From: Lacinutrix jangbogonensis
GTDB lineage: Bacteria; Bacteroidota; Bacteroidia; Flavobacteriales; Flavobacteriaceae
Direction of reading: 5' to 3'
Assembly: GCF_000797445.1 (NCBI RefSeq)
Contig: NZ_JSWF01000016.1
Location: 112,921-176,920 of the forward strand
DNA: 64,000 nucleotides
Shown here one piece after another: positions 51,874-62,339 of this stretch. How positions within the stretch are numbered: position 1 is the stretch's first letter; each line of letters opens with the position of its first letter. Below the pieces are notes generated by a model. The model was not told the origin of the DNA, made no database searches, and saw nothing but the letters and a program-made list of their open reading frames with translations. A program made the translations under genes and the position numbers.

Positions 51874-54711
51874 TTAATACCATCTTCTGGTAAATAAACT
51901 TAATAAAGTTTTAGGTGATAAAGTAATTATAAATCGAATACTTTGATCGTAATTAGGTTGTGCTATTTCCCACCCTAAATTAGAATACACAGGAAGGTAC
52001 AGTTCGAAATAGTCTTCAACCAAATTTAGACGTATTCCAGCATCGTAAACAAATTTAGGATTGTTGTTGTGGCTTTTTACTAGCCCTAGATCTCCATAAG
52101 CCATAATATAACGCCAAATGGTTGTACTTCCATTAGCCGTTGTTATCCATTGATTTGCAAAAGCTGGCTCTAATTGTGACTTAAATCCACCTTCAGAAAC
52201 AATGAGTTGCTGGCTAAATAATCCTGCTTCTTCAGAGCGCCCTATATAATCATAATCAAACAAATAATCTGTTGGTCTGTCTAAAGCAAAGCTGAAGAAA
52301 TTTGTAGTTTCATACGTTTTGTTATACAAAAAGGTTCCAGCGAATAAGCGTAAATTATATTGCCGGTTGCCCTCGGTAAGTTTTCTGAATTCTGCTGTCG
52401 CCGATAATTTACCAAAGTTTTTTGCCAGTTGTAAGTCTGTATCCCAAGAACTAAAGTTTTTTAAATTAGGATCTCTTTCGCCATATTTGATATTAAAAAC
52501 ACTGTATTTAGGTTCGCCTTCAGTTTCAAATTCTCCTGTTAGATCAACCTGTCTATCGATATTTACATATCTAAATTTTAAGAAGCTTCTTCTATTATCT
52601 CTCAAATTATTTGGATCTCTAAATCTAAAATCTATAAAAGGAGTATAAGAGGTGTATGATAGGTTAGGAGCGTAGTTGTAGTATTCCCCTCCAAGGCCAT
52701 ATTTAGTGTAGTAATTTCGTGAATGCTCTCTACGGTCTGCATAGCTTACAGAGGCGCTACCAACCAATTGTTTGCTTTTTATAGCGTATTTGGGGCTTAC
52801 TCGATATAAAAAATTCTTAGTTAAGAGTGTTTTATTATATAGTTTCAAGCCAGGTGTAATTCCATCGTAAAAATTATAACCAAATTCTGGCATAAAGAAC
52901 ACTTGACTATAATTAGGGTCTTCAATATCCTTAAATAATCTAAATTGAAGAGGTTTGTTATTAGCTAAAAACCCTCCTAAAGATTTCCAGTTATTTCTTA
53001 AATTCATTTCTGGAATAGTAGTGTTATAATTTAGTGCGAGCTTATCTGCTTCATTATTTGCAATTGTAATTGTTTTATAACCTTTAAAACCTTCAATCCA
53101 TTGCTTTGATAAAACACTATCGTCTTTAATAGTGAATAAAGACACTGGCATTAAATGATTCTTTTTGTTTTTAATAGTTATAGTTAGAGAGTCTTCTGTT
53201 TTTTCAACAGATTTAATTTTGAAATCTATTTTTTTACTGCTACCAACATAATCATCAAAAAACCAATTAATATTTTTATCTGTGTGTTGTACTAAATAGT
53301 CTTTAAAGGCTTCAGTAGTTGTAGCTTCAAGTTTGTTATCTTTTAAAAATTGAGTTAGCATTTTATTCATGGAATTAGTATCCATGTATTCGTCAAGATA
53401 TTTTAGTCCAACGCCTGCTTTGTATTTATTGGCGATATTTTTGTTGAATTTTAGAAGCGAATCTTTAGGCATATCTAATGGTTGATCTAAATTAGAACGT
53501 GCCATATGCATGTATAAAAAATTGTATTGATCGTTAAATTTTAAGTCTGAAGCATGAAACGCACGCACGCCCCAAATATCAGCGAGATTGCCTAAAATTT
53601 TCATATCTGGATAATTTTCATCAACGTATTTCATTAAATAATACGTTTGAATACCGTCTATTAACCACTGGTCTTCTCTTGGGTTTATTATTAATGTGTT
53701 TTCAAGATAATTATGTAAAGTTGACTTTAATATTTTTAATTCGTATTGAAACGAATCAGAAAACGGACGCACAAAATCGGGTAACAAGTTTAAACCATAA
53801 ATTGGGCTTTTCTTGTAGTCGATTTTGGTTATAAGCACTTTTTTATGCGGATAATCCCCAAGATTTTCACTAATAAAACTGGCGATTTTATCTGTAACAA
53901 CTGCTATTTCAGTAGGTTTTAAATTTTCTTCATCTATATTAGATTCTACAGTAAAATAATCGGTTTCTACACTTTCATAAGTATCTTTTTTATTTAAAAA
54001 CAGCTTAGAATTTATTCTATTATTTCCTTTAAGAATAGTGAGCCTTGTTCCATTTCCGTTGATGTCTTCTGTATATTCTTCATCTAATTCACTTATTAAA
54101 GAATAATTATTTGGGTAGTTAACCTTTAAACTAATATCTGCTTTAGGTACAAATGCATCGTCTAAATTTTTGTTGCTAAAGTATTGCCATTTACCATTAA
54201 ATACAGCAGGAGTAATGTACCAGTATCTTAAATTGTAATCGTCTTCATCTGTAATACCATAACGCGTAAACTTATCGTTTGGCACCTGTACAATATAAAC
54301 GAGATTAAGTGTGTAACTTTCGTTTGGCAGCAGAGGTTGGTTTAGCGTGACCTTTATAATATCTGGTTGCTTTTCTAAGCGTGAAAAAGTAGATTCTGTA
54401 TTGTTTTCTTTAATTGAAATTATGGTTGTAAATCCACGATCTTCATTTTTCGCAAAATGAAAGGTGTTTTTAAACTCATCTGCAAAGCGCTCTGCTAAAG
54501 GTGTATTTTTGGCTGAATAGCTATGACTCCAATCTGTTAGATAAATGGTGTCTAGAGCAATATTTGAAGTGTTATAATACGTTATAGCCTGCTCGATATT
54601 GATGCTTTTCTTTTCGAGATCGAAAGTCGCATTAATATCAAGTTTGTTCTGGCTATAAACAGAAAAACACAGAAATAGACAAAATATAAAGGAAGTGAAA
54701 TTTAGATTCAA
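51874..54711 (-). CDS. M1-like (gluzincin) fold without catalytic zinc site, fused to outer-membrane beta-barrel
   Basis: 945 residues. Signal peptide MNLNFTSFIFCLFLCFSVYS, then an M1-type N-terminal beta domain and a catalytic-like domain. At the place where M1 enzymes have HExxH, this protein has T-L-H-N-Y-L-E-N (encoded about 53699-53725). The G-x-M-E-N motif is replaced by G-L-N-L-L-P, and the last ligand Glu by Asp in W-L-I-D-G-I-Q-T-Y-Y. So zinc binding is very unlikely. From about 560 onward come many alternating amphipathic strands (for example L-K-F-R-Y-V-N-I-D-R and N-L-R-L-F-A-G-T-F-L-Y), ending LFTRRWY, an aromatic terminus typical of an outer-membrane barrel. Function unknown; a surface scaffold or receptor is possible. 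Confidence 0.82.
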   Translation of the reverse strand: MNLNFTSFIFCLFLCFSVYSQNKLDINATFDLEKKSINIEQAITYYNTSNIALDTIYLTDWSHSYSAKNTPLAERFADEFKNTFHFAKNEDRGFTTIISIKENNTESTFSRLEKQPDIIKVTLNQPLLPNESYTLNLVYIVQVPNDKFTRYGITDEDDYNLRYWYITPAVFNGKWQYFSNKNLDDAFVPKADISLKVNYPNNYSLISELDEEYTEDINGNGTRLTILKGNNRINSKLFLNKKDTYESVETDYFTVESNIDEENLKPTEIAVVTDKIASFISENLGDYPHKKVLITKIDYKKSPIYGLNLLPDFVRPFSDSFQYELKILKSTLHNYLENTLIINPREDQWLIDGIQTYYLMKYVDENYPDMKILGNLADIWGVRAFHASDLKFNDQYNFLYMHMARSNLDQPLDMPKDSLLKFNKNIANKYKAGVGLKYLDEYMDTNSMNKMLTQFLKDNKLEATTTEAFKDYLVQHTDKNINWFFDDYVGSSKKIDFKIKSVEKTEDSLTITIKNKKNHLMPVSLFTIKDDSVLSKQWIEGFKGYKTITIANNEADKLALNYNTTIPEMNLRNNWKSLGGFLANNKPLQFRLFKDIEDPNYSQVFFMPEFGYNFYDGITPGLKLYNKTLLTKNFLYRVSPKYAIKSKQLVGSASVSYADRREHSRNYYTKYGLGGEYYNYAPNLSYTSYTPFIDFRFRDPNNLRDNRRSFLKFRYVNIDRQVDLTGEFETEGEPKYSVFNIKYGERDPNLKNFSSWDTDLQLAKNFGKLSATAEFRKLTEGNRQYNLRLFAGTFLYNKTYETTNFFSFALDRPTDYLFDYDYIGRSEEAGLFSQQLIVSEGGFKSQLEPAFANQWITTANGSTTIWRYIMAYGDLGLVKSHNNNPKFVYDAGIRLNLVEDYFELYLPVYSNLGWEIAQPNYDQSIRFIITLSPKTLLSLFTRRWY

Positions 54712-54944
54712 TTTACTTTTAGCAACTTTAAAGATTTAACATTTACACCATTTAATGCAACATAATACATTCCGTTTGAATATGAAGTTGTATTAACATT
54801 TAATTAATTATTTTCGTTAATAGAAATGCTTACAGTCACTTATCGCAGGTGCTTTATATATTAATGCGATTCGTGAGATTTTAAAGTAATAAAAAAAGGA
54901 ATTATTAAATTTCACTTTTCAAGATTTGAGAATATAATTGAGTA

Positions 54945-55634
54945 TTAGAAGTTAGGACTTAAGCCCGATTCTTTATAGAAAGCATCTAAAATACTTACAA
55001 CTTCATCTTCTGTATCTACCACGTGAATTAAATCTAAATCTTTAGCGCTAACGTTTCCAAACTTCTCTAAAATGGTTTCTTTAACCCAATCCATTAATCC
55101 AGACCAGAAATCTGTACCAACCAATATAATAGGAAATTTTTCAATTTTATTAGTTTGAATTAAGGTAATGGCTTCAAATAATTCGTCTAAAGTTCCAAAA
55201 CCTCCAGGCATCACTACAAAACCTTGAGAGTACTTTACAAACATTACTTTTCTAACAAAGAAATAATCGAAATCTAGGCTTTTATCCTTATCGATATATG
55301 GATTGTCATGCTGCTCGAAAGGTAAAACGATATTTAATCCAACCGAAGTTCCTCCAGCCAAATACGCACCTTTATTACCCGCTTCCATAATACCTGGTCC
55401 ACCTCCTGTAATAACACCATAACCAGCATCGCAAATACTTTTAGCAACGCTTTCGGTTAATTTATAATATTTATGATCTGGCTTAGTTCTAGCAGATCCG
55501 AAAATAGAAACACAAGGACCAATTTGGCTCATTTTTTCAAATCCGCTAACAAATTCTCCCATAATTTTGAAGATGGCCCACGAATCGTTAGTTTTTTTCT
55601 CATTCCAACCTTTGTGATGTTGTTCTTTTCTCAT
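54945..55634 (-). CDS. LOG family protein (TIGR00730, Rossmann fold nucleotide hydrolase)
   Basis: 229 residues. The family signature is G-G-G-P-G-I-M-E-A-G-N-K-G-A near 75 and P-G-G-F-G-T-L-D-E-L-F-E near 145, exactly as in LOG and related lysine-decarboxylase-like proteins. LOG enzymes cleave cytokinin riboside monophosphates. Most bacterial members hydrolyse AMP or similar nucleotides to the base, so a nucleotide salvage or stress role is likely. Its N-terminal segment has a charged start (RKEQHHKGWNEKKT). Single gene; its 3' side is separated by about 230 bp of A/T-rich DNA from the M1-like gene. Confidence 0.9.
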   Translation of the reverse strand: MRKEQHHKGWNEKKTNDSWAIFKIMGEFVSGFEKMSQIGPCVSIFGSARTKPDHKYYKLTESVAKSICDAGYGVITGGGPGIMEAGNKGAYLAGGTSVGLNIVLPFEQHDNPYIDKDKSLDFDYFFVRKVMFVKYSQGFVVMPGGFGTLDELFEAITLIQTNKIEKFPIILVGTDFWSGLMDWVKETILEKFGNVSAKDLDLIHVVDTEDEVVSILDAFYKESGLSPNF

Positions 55635-55746
55635 TTTTTTATGTTTTACATTTCCGGATTTTGACAGTAATCAGTGTAAATTCTAGAAATTTTATGTTGT
55701 TATTTTTTGCTTAAAATCAAGCGTGCTAATTTAGTTCTTTTTTTAA

Positions 55747-55770
55747 CACTTCGACAAGCTCAGTGTGACA
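55747..55770. repeat. Short intergenic repeat-type sequence next to the uvrA stop
   Basis: CACTTCGACAAGCTCAGTGT followed by GACA looks like the interspersed elements that I recall in Bacteroidota intergenic DNA. Here it touches the uvrA stop codon. A related, less complete stretch (CGATACC...CGAATTATTCG) lies at about 3725-3755. Repeat status cannot be proven from one window. Confidence 0.4.
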
Positions 55771-58607
55771 TTATTTTTGATTCAATTCTTTCTTCAAAAA
55801 ATGTGCAGTATAACTCTTTTTATGTTTTGCTACTTTTTCTGGAGAGCCTTCTACAATAATTTGTCCTCCACCTTGTCCACCTTCGTAACCTACATCAATA
55901 ATGTGGTCTACGGTTTTAATAACATCTAGATTGTGTTCTATAATCAAAACAGTATTACCTTTATTTGCTAGCTTATTAAGAACAATCATTAAAACACGAA
56001 TGTCTTCAAAATGTAACCCAGTTGTAGGTTCATCTAAAATATAAAAGGTGTTTCCAGTATCGCGTTTACTTAATTCTGTCGCTAATTTTATACGTTGTGC
56101 CTCACCTCCAGAAAGTGTTGTGCTTTGTTGACCAAGCGTAATATAACCTAAGCCAACATCTTTAATGGTTTTAAGTTTTTTATGAATCTTAGGTATGTTT
56201 TCAAAAAATGGAACAGCTTCATTAATAGTCATGTTTAGTACATCGCTAATGCTTTTACCTTTATATCTAATCTCTAATGTTTCGCGATTAAAGCGCTTGC
56301 CTTGGCAGGTTTCGCATTCTACATATACGTCTGGAAGGAAATTCATTTCTATAACTCTTAATCCTCCTCCTTTACAAGTTTCGCAACGCCCACCAGTAAC
56401 ATTAAAACTAAAACGACCAGGTTTATAACCACGTATCATAGCTTCAGGAATTTTAGCAAAAAGACTTCTAACTTCACTAAAAGTACCTGTGTAAGTTGCA
56501 GGATTACTTCTTGGAGTTCTTCCAATTGGTGACTGATTAATATCGATAACCTTATCACAATGTTCTAAACCTTTAATACTTTTATAAGGCATTGGTTTTC
56601 TTACACCATTAAAATAGTAAGCATTAAGAATAGGATAGAGGGTTTCATTAATTAAAGTAGATTTTCCACTTCCTGAAACGCCTGTAACACCAATCATTTT
56701 TCCTAAAGGTAATTTTACCGAAACATTTTTTAAGTTATTACCAGTGCAGCCTTTTAGTTCAATAAACTTTCCATTGCCTTCACGACGTGTTTTTGGTATT
56801 TCTATTTTCTTTTTACCGTTAAGGTATTCCGCAGTTAACGTTTTTCCTTTAGTAATTGTTTTGGTGTGCCTTGACTAATAATTTCGCCACCATGTTTTCC
56901 TGCACGCGGTCCAATATCGATTACATGATCTGCACGTTCTATCATGTCTTTATCGTGCTCTACAACAATAACCGAATTTCCAATATCGCGAAGTGCAACA
57001 AGAGAATTAATTAGTTTTTCGTTATCTCGTTGGTGCAAACCAATACTTGGTTCGTCAAGTATATAGAGTACTCCAACCAATTGAGAACCTATTTGTGTAG
57101 CCAAACGAATACGTTGTGCTTCTCCACCAGAAAGTGATTTCGAGCTTCGGTTTAAGGACAGGTAAGTTAAACCAACATCCAATAAAAACTGAAGTCTGGC
57201 TTTAATCTCTTTTATTATTTCTTCGGCAATTTTGATTTGTTTTTCTGAAAGGTTTTCTTCTAATCCATTAAACCATTTTGCTAAATCTACAATATCTTTA
57301 TTCGCTAATTCTGCAATGTTTTTTCCAGCAACCTTAAAGTATAAAGATTCTTTTCTCAAGCGAGAACCTTCGCAAACAGGACATTCTATTTTGTCCATGT
57401 ATTCTTTTGCCCATCGTTTTAAAGAGGTTGATTCAGCGTTTTTATACTGACTGTCTATAAAATTAGCAACACCTTCAAAATCAATTTTATAATCTCTTTT
57501 TACACCAAGCGATTTACTATCTACAGAGAATTTTTCGTTACCACCATAGAGTATAATTTGTTTAGCTTCCTTTGGTATATCCTTGTAAGCATCGGTCATT
57601 TTAAAATTAAAGCGTTCGGCAATTAATTCTAATTGCTTAAAAATCCAACTTTTCTTTTCTGGTCCATGAGGCGCTAAAGCTCCATTTTTAATAGATAATG
57701 AATCATCTGGAATAATTTTTTTCTCATTCACTTGGTATAAGTCTCCAATACCATTACAGTTTTGGCAAGCTCCTTTTGGTGAGTTAAAAGAAAAATTATT
57801 TGGTTCAGGATTTGGATATGAAACACCTGAACTTGGGCACATTAAATTTCTACTAAAATAACGTGCTTCTTGAGTGTCATGATCTATAACCATTAACACA
57901 TCGTCACCATGATACATCGCTGTGTTTATGCTTTCTTCTAAGCGTTTATCGTTTGCAATAGAATCATCAATTTTAAGTCTATCGATTACAATTTCAATAT
58001 CATGCATTTTATAACGATCCAGCTTCATGCCTTTAACAATATCCTTGATATCGCCATCGGTTCTCACTTTTACAAAGCCTTGTTTCCCAATTTGCTCAAA
58101 CAATTCACGATAGTGTCCTTTTCTAGAACGCACAACAGGTGATAATATATTTATTTTTTTGCCTTTATAGCTTTCTATTATTAACGTTTTTATTTGTTCG
58201 TCACTATAACTCACCATTTTTTCGCCAGTGTTGTAACTGTACGCATCACTAGCACGCGCATAAAATAAACGCAGAAAATCGTAGATTTCTGTAATAGTCC
58301 CAACAGTAGAACGTGGCGATTTACTAGTTGTTTTTTGTTCAATAGCGATAACAGGAGATAGTCCGTCGATTTTATCAACATCAGGACGTTCTAGACCACC
58401 CAAAAACTGTCTAGCATAAGCCGAAAATGTTTCGATATATCGGCGTTGGCCTTCAGCATAAATAGTATCGAAAGCAAGAGACGATTTACCGCTACCAGAT
58501 AAACCAGTAATGACTACTAGTTTTTCTCGCGGAATGGTTACATCTATGTTTTTTAGATTATGAACTCTGGCACCTTGTACCACAATGTTTTCTTCAAAAT
58601 TTGTCAT
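55771..58607 (-). pseudogene. uvrA: uvrA, excinuclease ABC subunit A, split by a single-base frameshift
   Basis: UvrA recognises DNA damage for nucleotide excision repair. The N-terminal ORF (56835-58607, 590 residues) has Walker [30 protein letters not shown], the zinc-binding C-P-V-C-E-G and the ABC signature [13 protein letters not shown] followed by ILDEPSIGLH. The C-terminal ORF (55771-56697) has Walker [10 protein letters not shown] and [14 protein letters not shown] plus [10 protein letters not shown]. Between them the frame is lost at a five-T run (56841-56845; AAAAA on minus). With six, the protein reads [15 protein letters not shown] without a break and is 945 residues, the normal length. 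So it is either a sequencing or assembly error or a recent loss of function. Confidence 0.85.
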
Positions 58608-58835
58608 AGTAATTGCAAAACTCTGCTGTTTTTAAACAGATTTGCGAAGTTAAGGTTTTTACACTTCTTTCTGAAATGGAATTAGTTAGGATTTTATTAA
58701 AATTGAATACTATTTTTAGTATTTAATTTTTAACTTCGATTTTAAATATAATACCATTCTGCTCTTTATTTGGAATTTATTATAAGACAATTTTAAATAC
58801 TTTTCGCTTTCGCGGAAATAATAAACATACAGTTG

Positions 58836-59360
58836 ATGCAAATACTAGGAATAGGCTCAAGAATTAGCCACGAAGAACACGGAAAAGGAGTCGTAACAAA
58901 TGTCGATAACGAACATTATTGGGTAACGTTTATTGACAATGGTTTAGAAACGATTTCGCTTGACGAAGATTTTGAAATTATTGAAGCGACTGAAGATGAA
59001 GTTGATAAAGTCAGTTTTTTCGATGTAGAGCAAAGCCTAATGCGATTGCTTAAGAAATATAGCGATGTTTCTGAAGTTATAACGATTGGCGACAAATGGA
59101 AAGGTGGTAAGCTTATTTTAGAACCAGGAGACACCAACTTAAAAAGTAAGGAAATTAAGATTGACGATTTCTTTCACAAAATCACAATGGTTCGCGATCG
59201 TTTACGTGTTATGGAACAAAAAGTGAATTCTAGTAATCTTGAAGAACAAGAAAAGATAGATTTGCAACAATATATTACACGTGTTTATGGTAGTTTAACT
59301 ACGTTTAATGTGTTGTTTAAGGTTAAGGAACAGCAGTTTGTTGGGCAGAAGAGTAAATAG
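58836..59360 (+). CDS. Conserved hypothetical protein with Tudor-like N-terminus
   Basis: 174 residues. The ATG at 58836 directly follows a TTG at 58833; either could be used, and the ATG is chosen. The N-terminal 60 residues (GIGSRISHEEHGKGVVTNVD and EHYWVTFIDNGLETISL) resemble the small beta barrel found at the C-terminus of PcrA/UvrD (compare VGLKVKHLKFGRGEVLSIEG in the helicase of this window). Thereafter it is helical, with R-D-R-L-R-V-M-E-Q-K-V-N-S-S-N-L-E-E-Q-E. Probably cytosolic. A protein- or nucleic-acid-binding role is plausible; no enzyme motif is seen. Divergent from uvrA. Confidence 0.7.
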   Translation: MQILGIGSRISHEEHGKGVVTNVDNEHYWVTFIDNGLETISLDEDFEIIEATEDEVDKVSFFDVEQSLMRLLKKYSDVSEVITIGDKWKGGKLILEPGDTNLKSKEIKIDDFFHKITMVRDRLRVMEQKVNSSNLEEQEKIDLQQYITRVYGSLTTFNVLFKVKEQQFVGQKSK

Positions 59361-59408
59361 TGTAAAGTATGTGGTAATCTTAAAAAAAAAACCAAGTTTC
59401 AAAAAAAA

Positions 59409-59439
59409 AAGGCCTCAAATTTAATATAATTTAAGGCTT
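59409..59439 (-). terminator. Terminator after the secreted metalloprotease gene
   Basis: A stem AAAGGCCTCAAATT / AATTTAAGGCTTT with one bulge and one G/U pair if read on minus, and a long T run after it on that strand. It lies 22 bp 3' of the stop at 59461. Confidence 0.6.
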
Positions 59440-59460
59440 TTAATTTGAGTATAAAATTTA

Positions 59461-62184
59461 TTATTTTATAATTAATTTTTTAGTTACCGTTTTATCTCCA
59501 TCTGTAACTTTTATTAAATACATTCCAGAACTTACATTTTCTAAAGCAATGGTTTCGTTAAAATTAGGTTTTGAATCATAAATATTTTCATATACAATTC
59601 TTCCAGAAATATCAAAAATATTAACATTAATATCTTTTCCTGAGTTAGAATTGAATGCTAAAGAAAAGTCTCCATTATTAGGATTAGGATATAGTGAGAA
59701 ATTATTAAATTCAAAACTATCAAGGTCTAAAGTTTCTGTAATTATAGTTGCTGATGTTGTACATAACTCAATCGACCATTCATTTACAACACCAGTGTTA
59801 CCATTAAAAAAATCAACAAATATTAATTCCCATGTTCCAGAAGGATTATTTCCGGTAAATCCAGTCATTGGATTTGTAGGTGCATACGTTCCTGCTGTTG
59901 GAGAAGCACATACAATTGGAGCTTCCCCATCTTTAAAAGTGATATCAATGTTTCCATATTGTGAGTCGTTACAGCTTCTATTCCATAAATTAGAAAAACC
60001 ACCTCCATTAGGCGTTTGTAATTGCATAATTAAGTCTCCTATGTAAGAATGGGTGACATTTGCGCTTATTCTAACATCTGTAATTAGTGTAGTCTCTGTA
60101 ACAGTAATAGGTATAAAAACAAGAGGGCCTTGTACATTTGCTCCTCCACCATCCGGAATTGCAGTTGTAATTGGTCCAGTTGTATAGGTGTTACAAACAG
60201 TATTGGTTGTTACAGTAGCTCCTACAGAGAATGATTTAGATATTGCAAAGAATATATTTCCTACTGCTTCTATTTTTATTCTACAATACGGTTCCAAAAC
60301 TGTAGGAAAAGTAACGAGTTCTGTTCCATCATTTGCAGTGTTAGAAGCCAATGTTGTTGGGAAAGTTAAGCCGCCATCTGTAGATAACAAGATATTTACG
60401 TTAGATGTGTTGATTCCATTAGCAGTTGTACCTGCAACATCCCAAGTAATGGTTGTAGAACTTCCGTTTGAAAAGCTTTCGTTTGTTGTGTCTGGCGCTG
60501 TTATTCTAAAAGGACCTGTATTTACTAATGTAACCGTCATGTCGTCTCTGCTAGTTTGCCCACCATTTGGAAAACCATTATCTCTAACGGTTAAAGCAAA
60601 ATCCATTGTTCTAACGACATTTGGCATAACTTCCCAAGTAGGAGTTAAGTTATTATCTAAGATGTCGCTTAATTGTGGGAATGTGCGATCTCCAGTTGTC
60701 ATTGGAGTGTATGATCTAAATTGAGGCTCTGTTGTATTTGTTGTTGAAGGAATATTTGTTGAAATTCCTACATCGGTTTGTTCCCAACAGTAAGATAATG
60801 TTGTCCCATCTACATCGTTTGCAGTTCCAGATAGTGTAAAAGCAGTGCCGTAAGGAATGGTATAATCATTTCCTGCACTAACTACAGGTGCAGTATTTCC
60901 GTTTGGTGTATTTGTAGAACACGTTGGTTCTCCCGGAGGTGTAATACGTGTCCATATTTCTGCAATACTAATGGCGTGAAAGTGATCGTCAGTACTTTCT
61001 TGTATATTATCTGAACCACATGTACCTGCATACGCCATAATTGTTGTTCCACTTCCCGGCTCAACGGCCGTAGTAGCACTTCTGTTTCCTCCAGAACAGT
61101 TACCTTGACCACCATTGAATGTATGGTTTGCACCAAACTGGTGTCCAATTTCGTGAGCTACAAAATCAACATCAAATAAATCTCCTACAGGATTTGAAGT
61201 CCCTGTAACACCTCCAGCTTTTGCATTACTGTAACAAATACCACCAAGTGCAGCTACTCCACCACCACCAGTAGTAAATACGTGACCAATGTCGTAATTT
61301 GCTGTTCCAATGTTTGCATCTATAATTATTTGATTTTCATTTATTAATGCACTTGGATCACCATCCGTAAACCCATCATTTTCAGCTAAAAATATAATAC
61401 TAGCATTATCTACTAAAACCATTGTTAATGCCATATCTCTTTCAAAAAGGCCATTTACTCTTGTCATTGTAACGTTCATTGCGGCTAGCACTGTTGCTCT
61501 TTTTACAGCATCTGATGCAGCAGATTGTCCGGCAGCATTGATATGATAGTTTGCATATTCTTGTGTGCATGATAGTGCTAAACGGAATATTCTTAATGTA
61601 CCATCATCAGCATTCTTATTAAAAATACTAGTGTCCTCATTTTTATTTTCTAATACTTCGATTACTTCGCATCCTAGTCTATCTATTTTAGACCTTACAT
61701 TCTTTTTTGCATAAAAAACGTAGTTTTTTAAATCTTCACTATAGGGGTCAATAAAATAAGTGTTACCAATAGAATAGATAGCTCCATGAAAACCAAAAAT
61801 TGTTGTAGAAAACCGAATAACATCTCCAGAACCATCTTGGCTCATACCTACATAAGATTGTATTTCTGGATTATTATTAGCTAAATTTTCTTCTAAAATT
61901 GAAGCATTGTAAACGTTATAATTTTTAGTCTTGCCTTCAATCGTAGGGAAATTTACAAAAATAGTAGAATTAGTATTAGAGCTTCTGTGTGGTGCTTGAT
62001 CTAGCTTGTTTTTTAAACTTTGTAAATCCAAACTGAAATAGTCAGCACTATTTATTTCGATGTTTTTTTCTAGTATTTTTTCATTTTTAAGTTCATCTTG
62101 TTTTTTTGATGTCCAAAAAGATTCACCTTGTGAAAATCCTATGATTGGAATTAAAATGAGTAATAAAAGGTGGTTTTTGTTCAT
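59461..62184 (-). CDS. Secreted metzincin (reprolysin-like) protease with P-domain and T9SS type A tail
   Basis: 907 residues. Signal peptide MNKNHLLLLILIPIIGFSQG, a propeptide-like region, then a zinc protease with the full metzincin motif HEIGHQFGANH near residue 346 and a Met-turn Met (TTIMAYAGTCG). It is followed by cadherin-like and fibronectin-type beta domains, a proprotein-convertase P domain (residues about 650-800), and a C-terminal T9SS sorting domain: FEFNNFSLYPNPNNGDFSLA, G-R-I-V-Y-E and the final KKLIIK. So it is exported across the outer membrane by the type IX system and probably cleaved and anchored there. Substrate unknown; a general extracellular protease is likely. Single gene. 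Confidence 0.93.
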   Translation of the reverse strand: MNKNHLLLLILIPIIGFSQGESFWTSKKQDELKNEKILEKNIEINSADYFSLDLQSLKNKLDQAPHRSSNTNSTIFVNFPTIEGKTKNYNVYNASILEENLANNNPEIQSYVGMSQDGSGDVIRFSTTIFGFHGAIYSIGNTYFIDPYSEDLKNYVFYAKKNVRSKIDRLGCEVIEVLENKNEDTSIFNKNADDGTLRIFRLALSCTQEYANYHINAAGQSAASDAVKRATVLAAMNVTMTRVNGLFERDMALTMVLVDNASIIFLAENDGFTDGDPSALINENQIIIDANIGTANYDIGHVFTTGGGGVAALGGICYSNAKAGGVTGTSNPVGDLFDVDFVAHEIGHQFGANHTFNGGQGNCSGGNRSATTAVEPGSGTTIMAYAGTCGSDNIQESTDDHFHAISIAEIWTRITPPGEPTCSTNTPNGNTAPVVSAGNDYTIPYGTAFTLSGTANDVDGTTLSYCWEQTDVGISTNIPSTTNTTEPQFRSYTPMTTGDRTFPQLSDILDNNLTPTWEVMPNVVRTMDFALTVRDNGFPNGGQTSRDDMTVTLVNTGPFRITAPDTTNESFSNGSSTTITWDVAGTTANGINTSNVNILLSTDGGLTFPTTLASNTANDGTELVTFPTVLEPYCRIKIEAVGNIFFAISKSFSVGATVTTNTVCNTYTTGPITTAIPDGGGANVQGPLVFIPITVTETTLITDVRISANVTHSYIGDLIMQLQTPNGGGFSNLWNRSCNDSQYGNIDITFKDGEAPIVCASPTAGTYAPTNPMTGFTGNNPSGTWELIFVDFFNGNTGVVNEWSIELCTTSATIITETLDLDSFEFNNFSLYPNPNNGDFSLAFNSNSGKDINVNIFDISGRIVYENIYDSKPNFNETIALENVSSGMYLIKVTDGDKTVTKKLIIK

Positions 62185-62339
62185 AATTAGCGATTTTAAA
62201 TTTGTTATAATATACTGAAAAACAATTAATTTATTTTAATAAATGATTTAAAAACTACTACTTCTGCCTTTTAAAAGTAACGGCGTAAAAGCATAAAATT
62301 TAAGAGTTTAATTTGTTAAATAATATCTATTGCTGTTAT

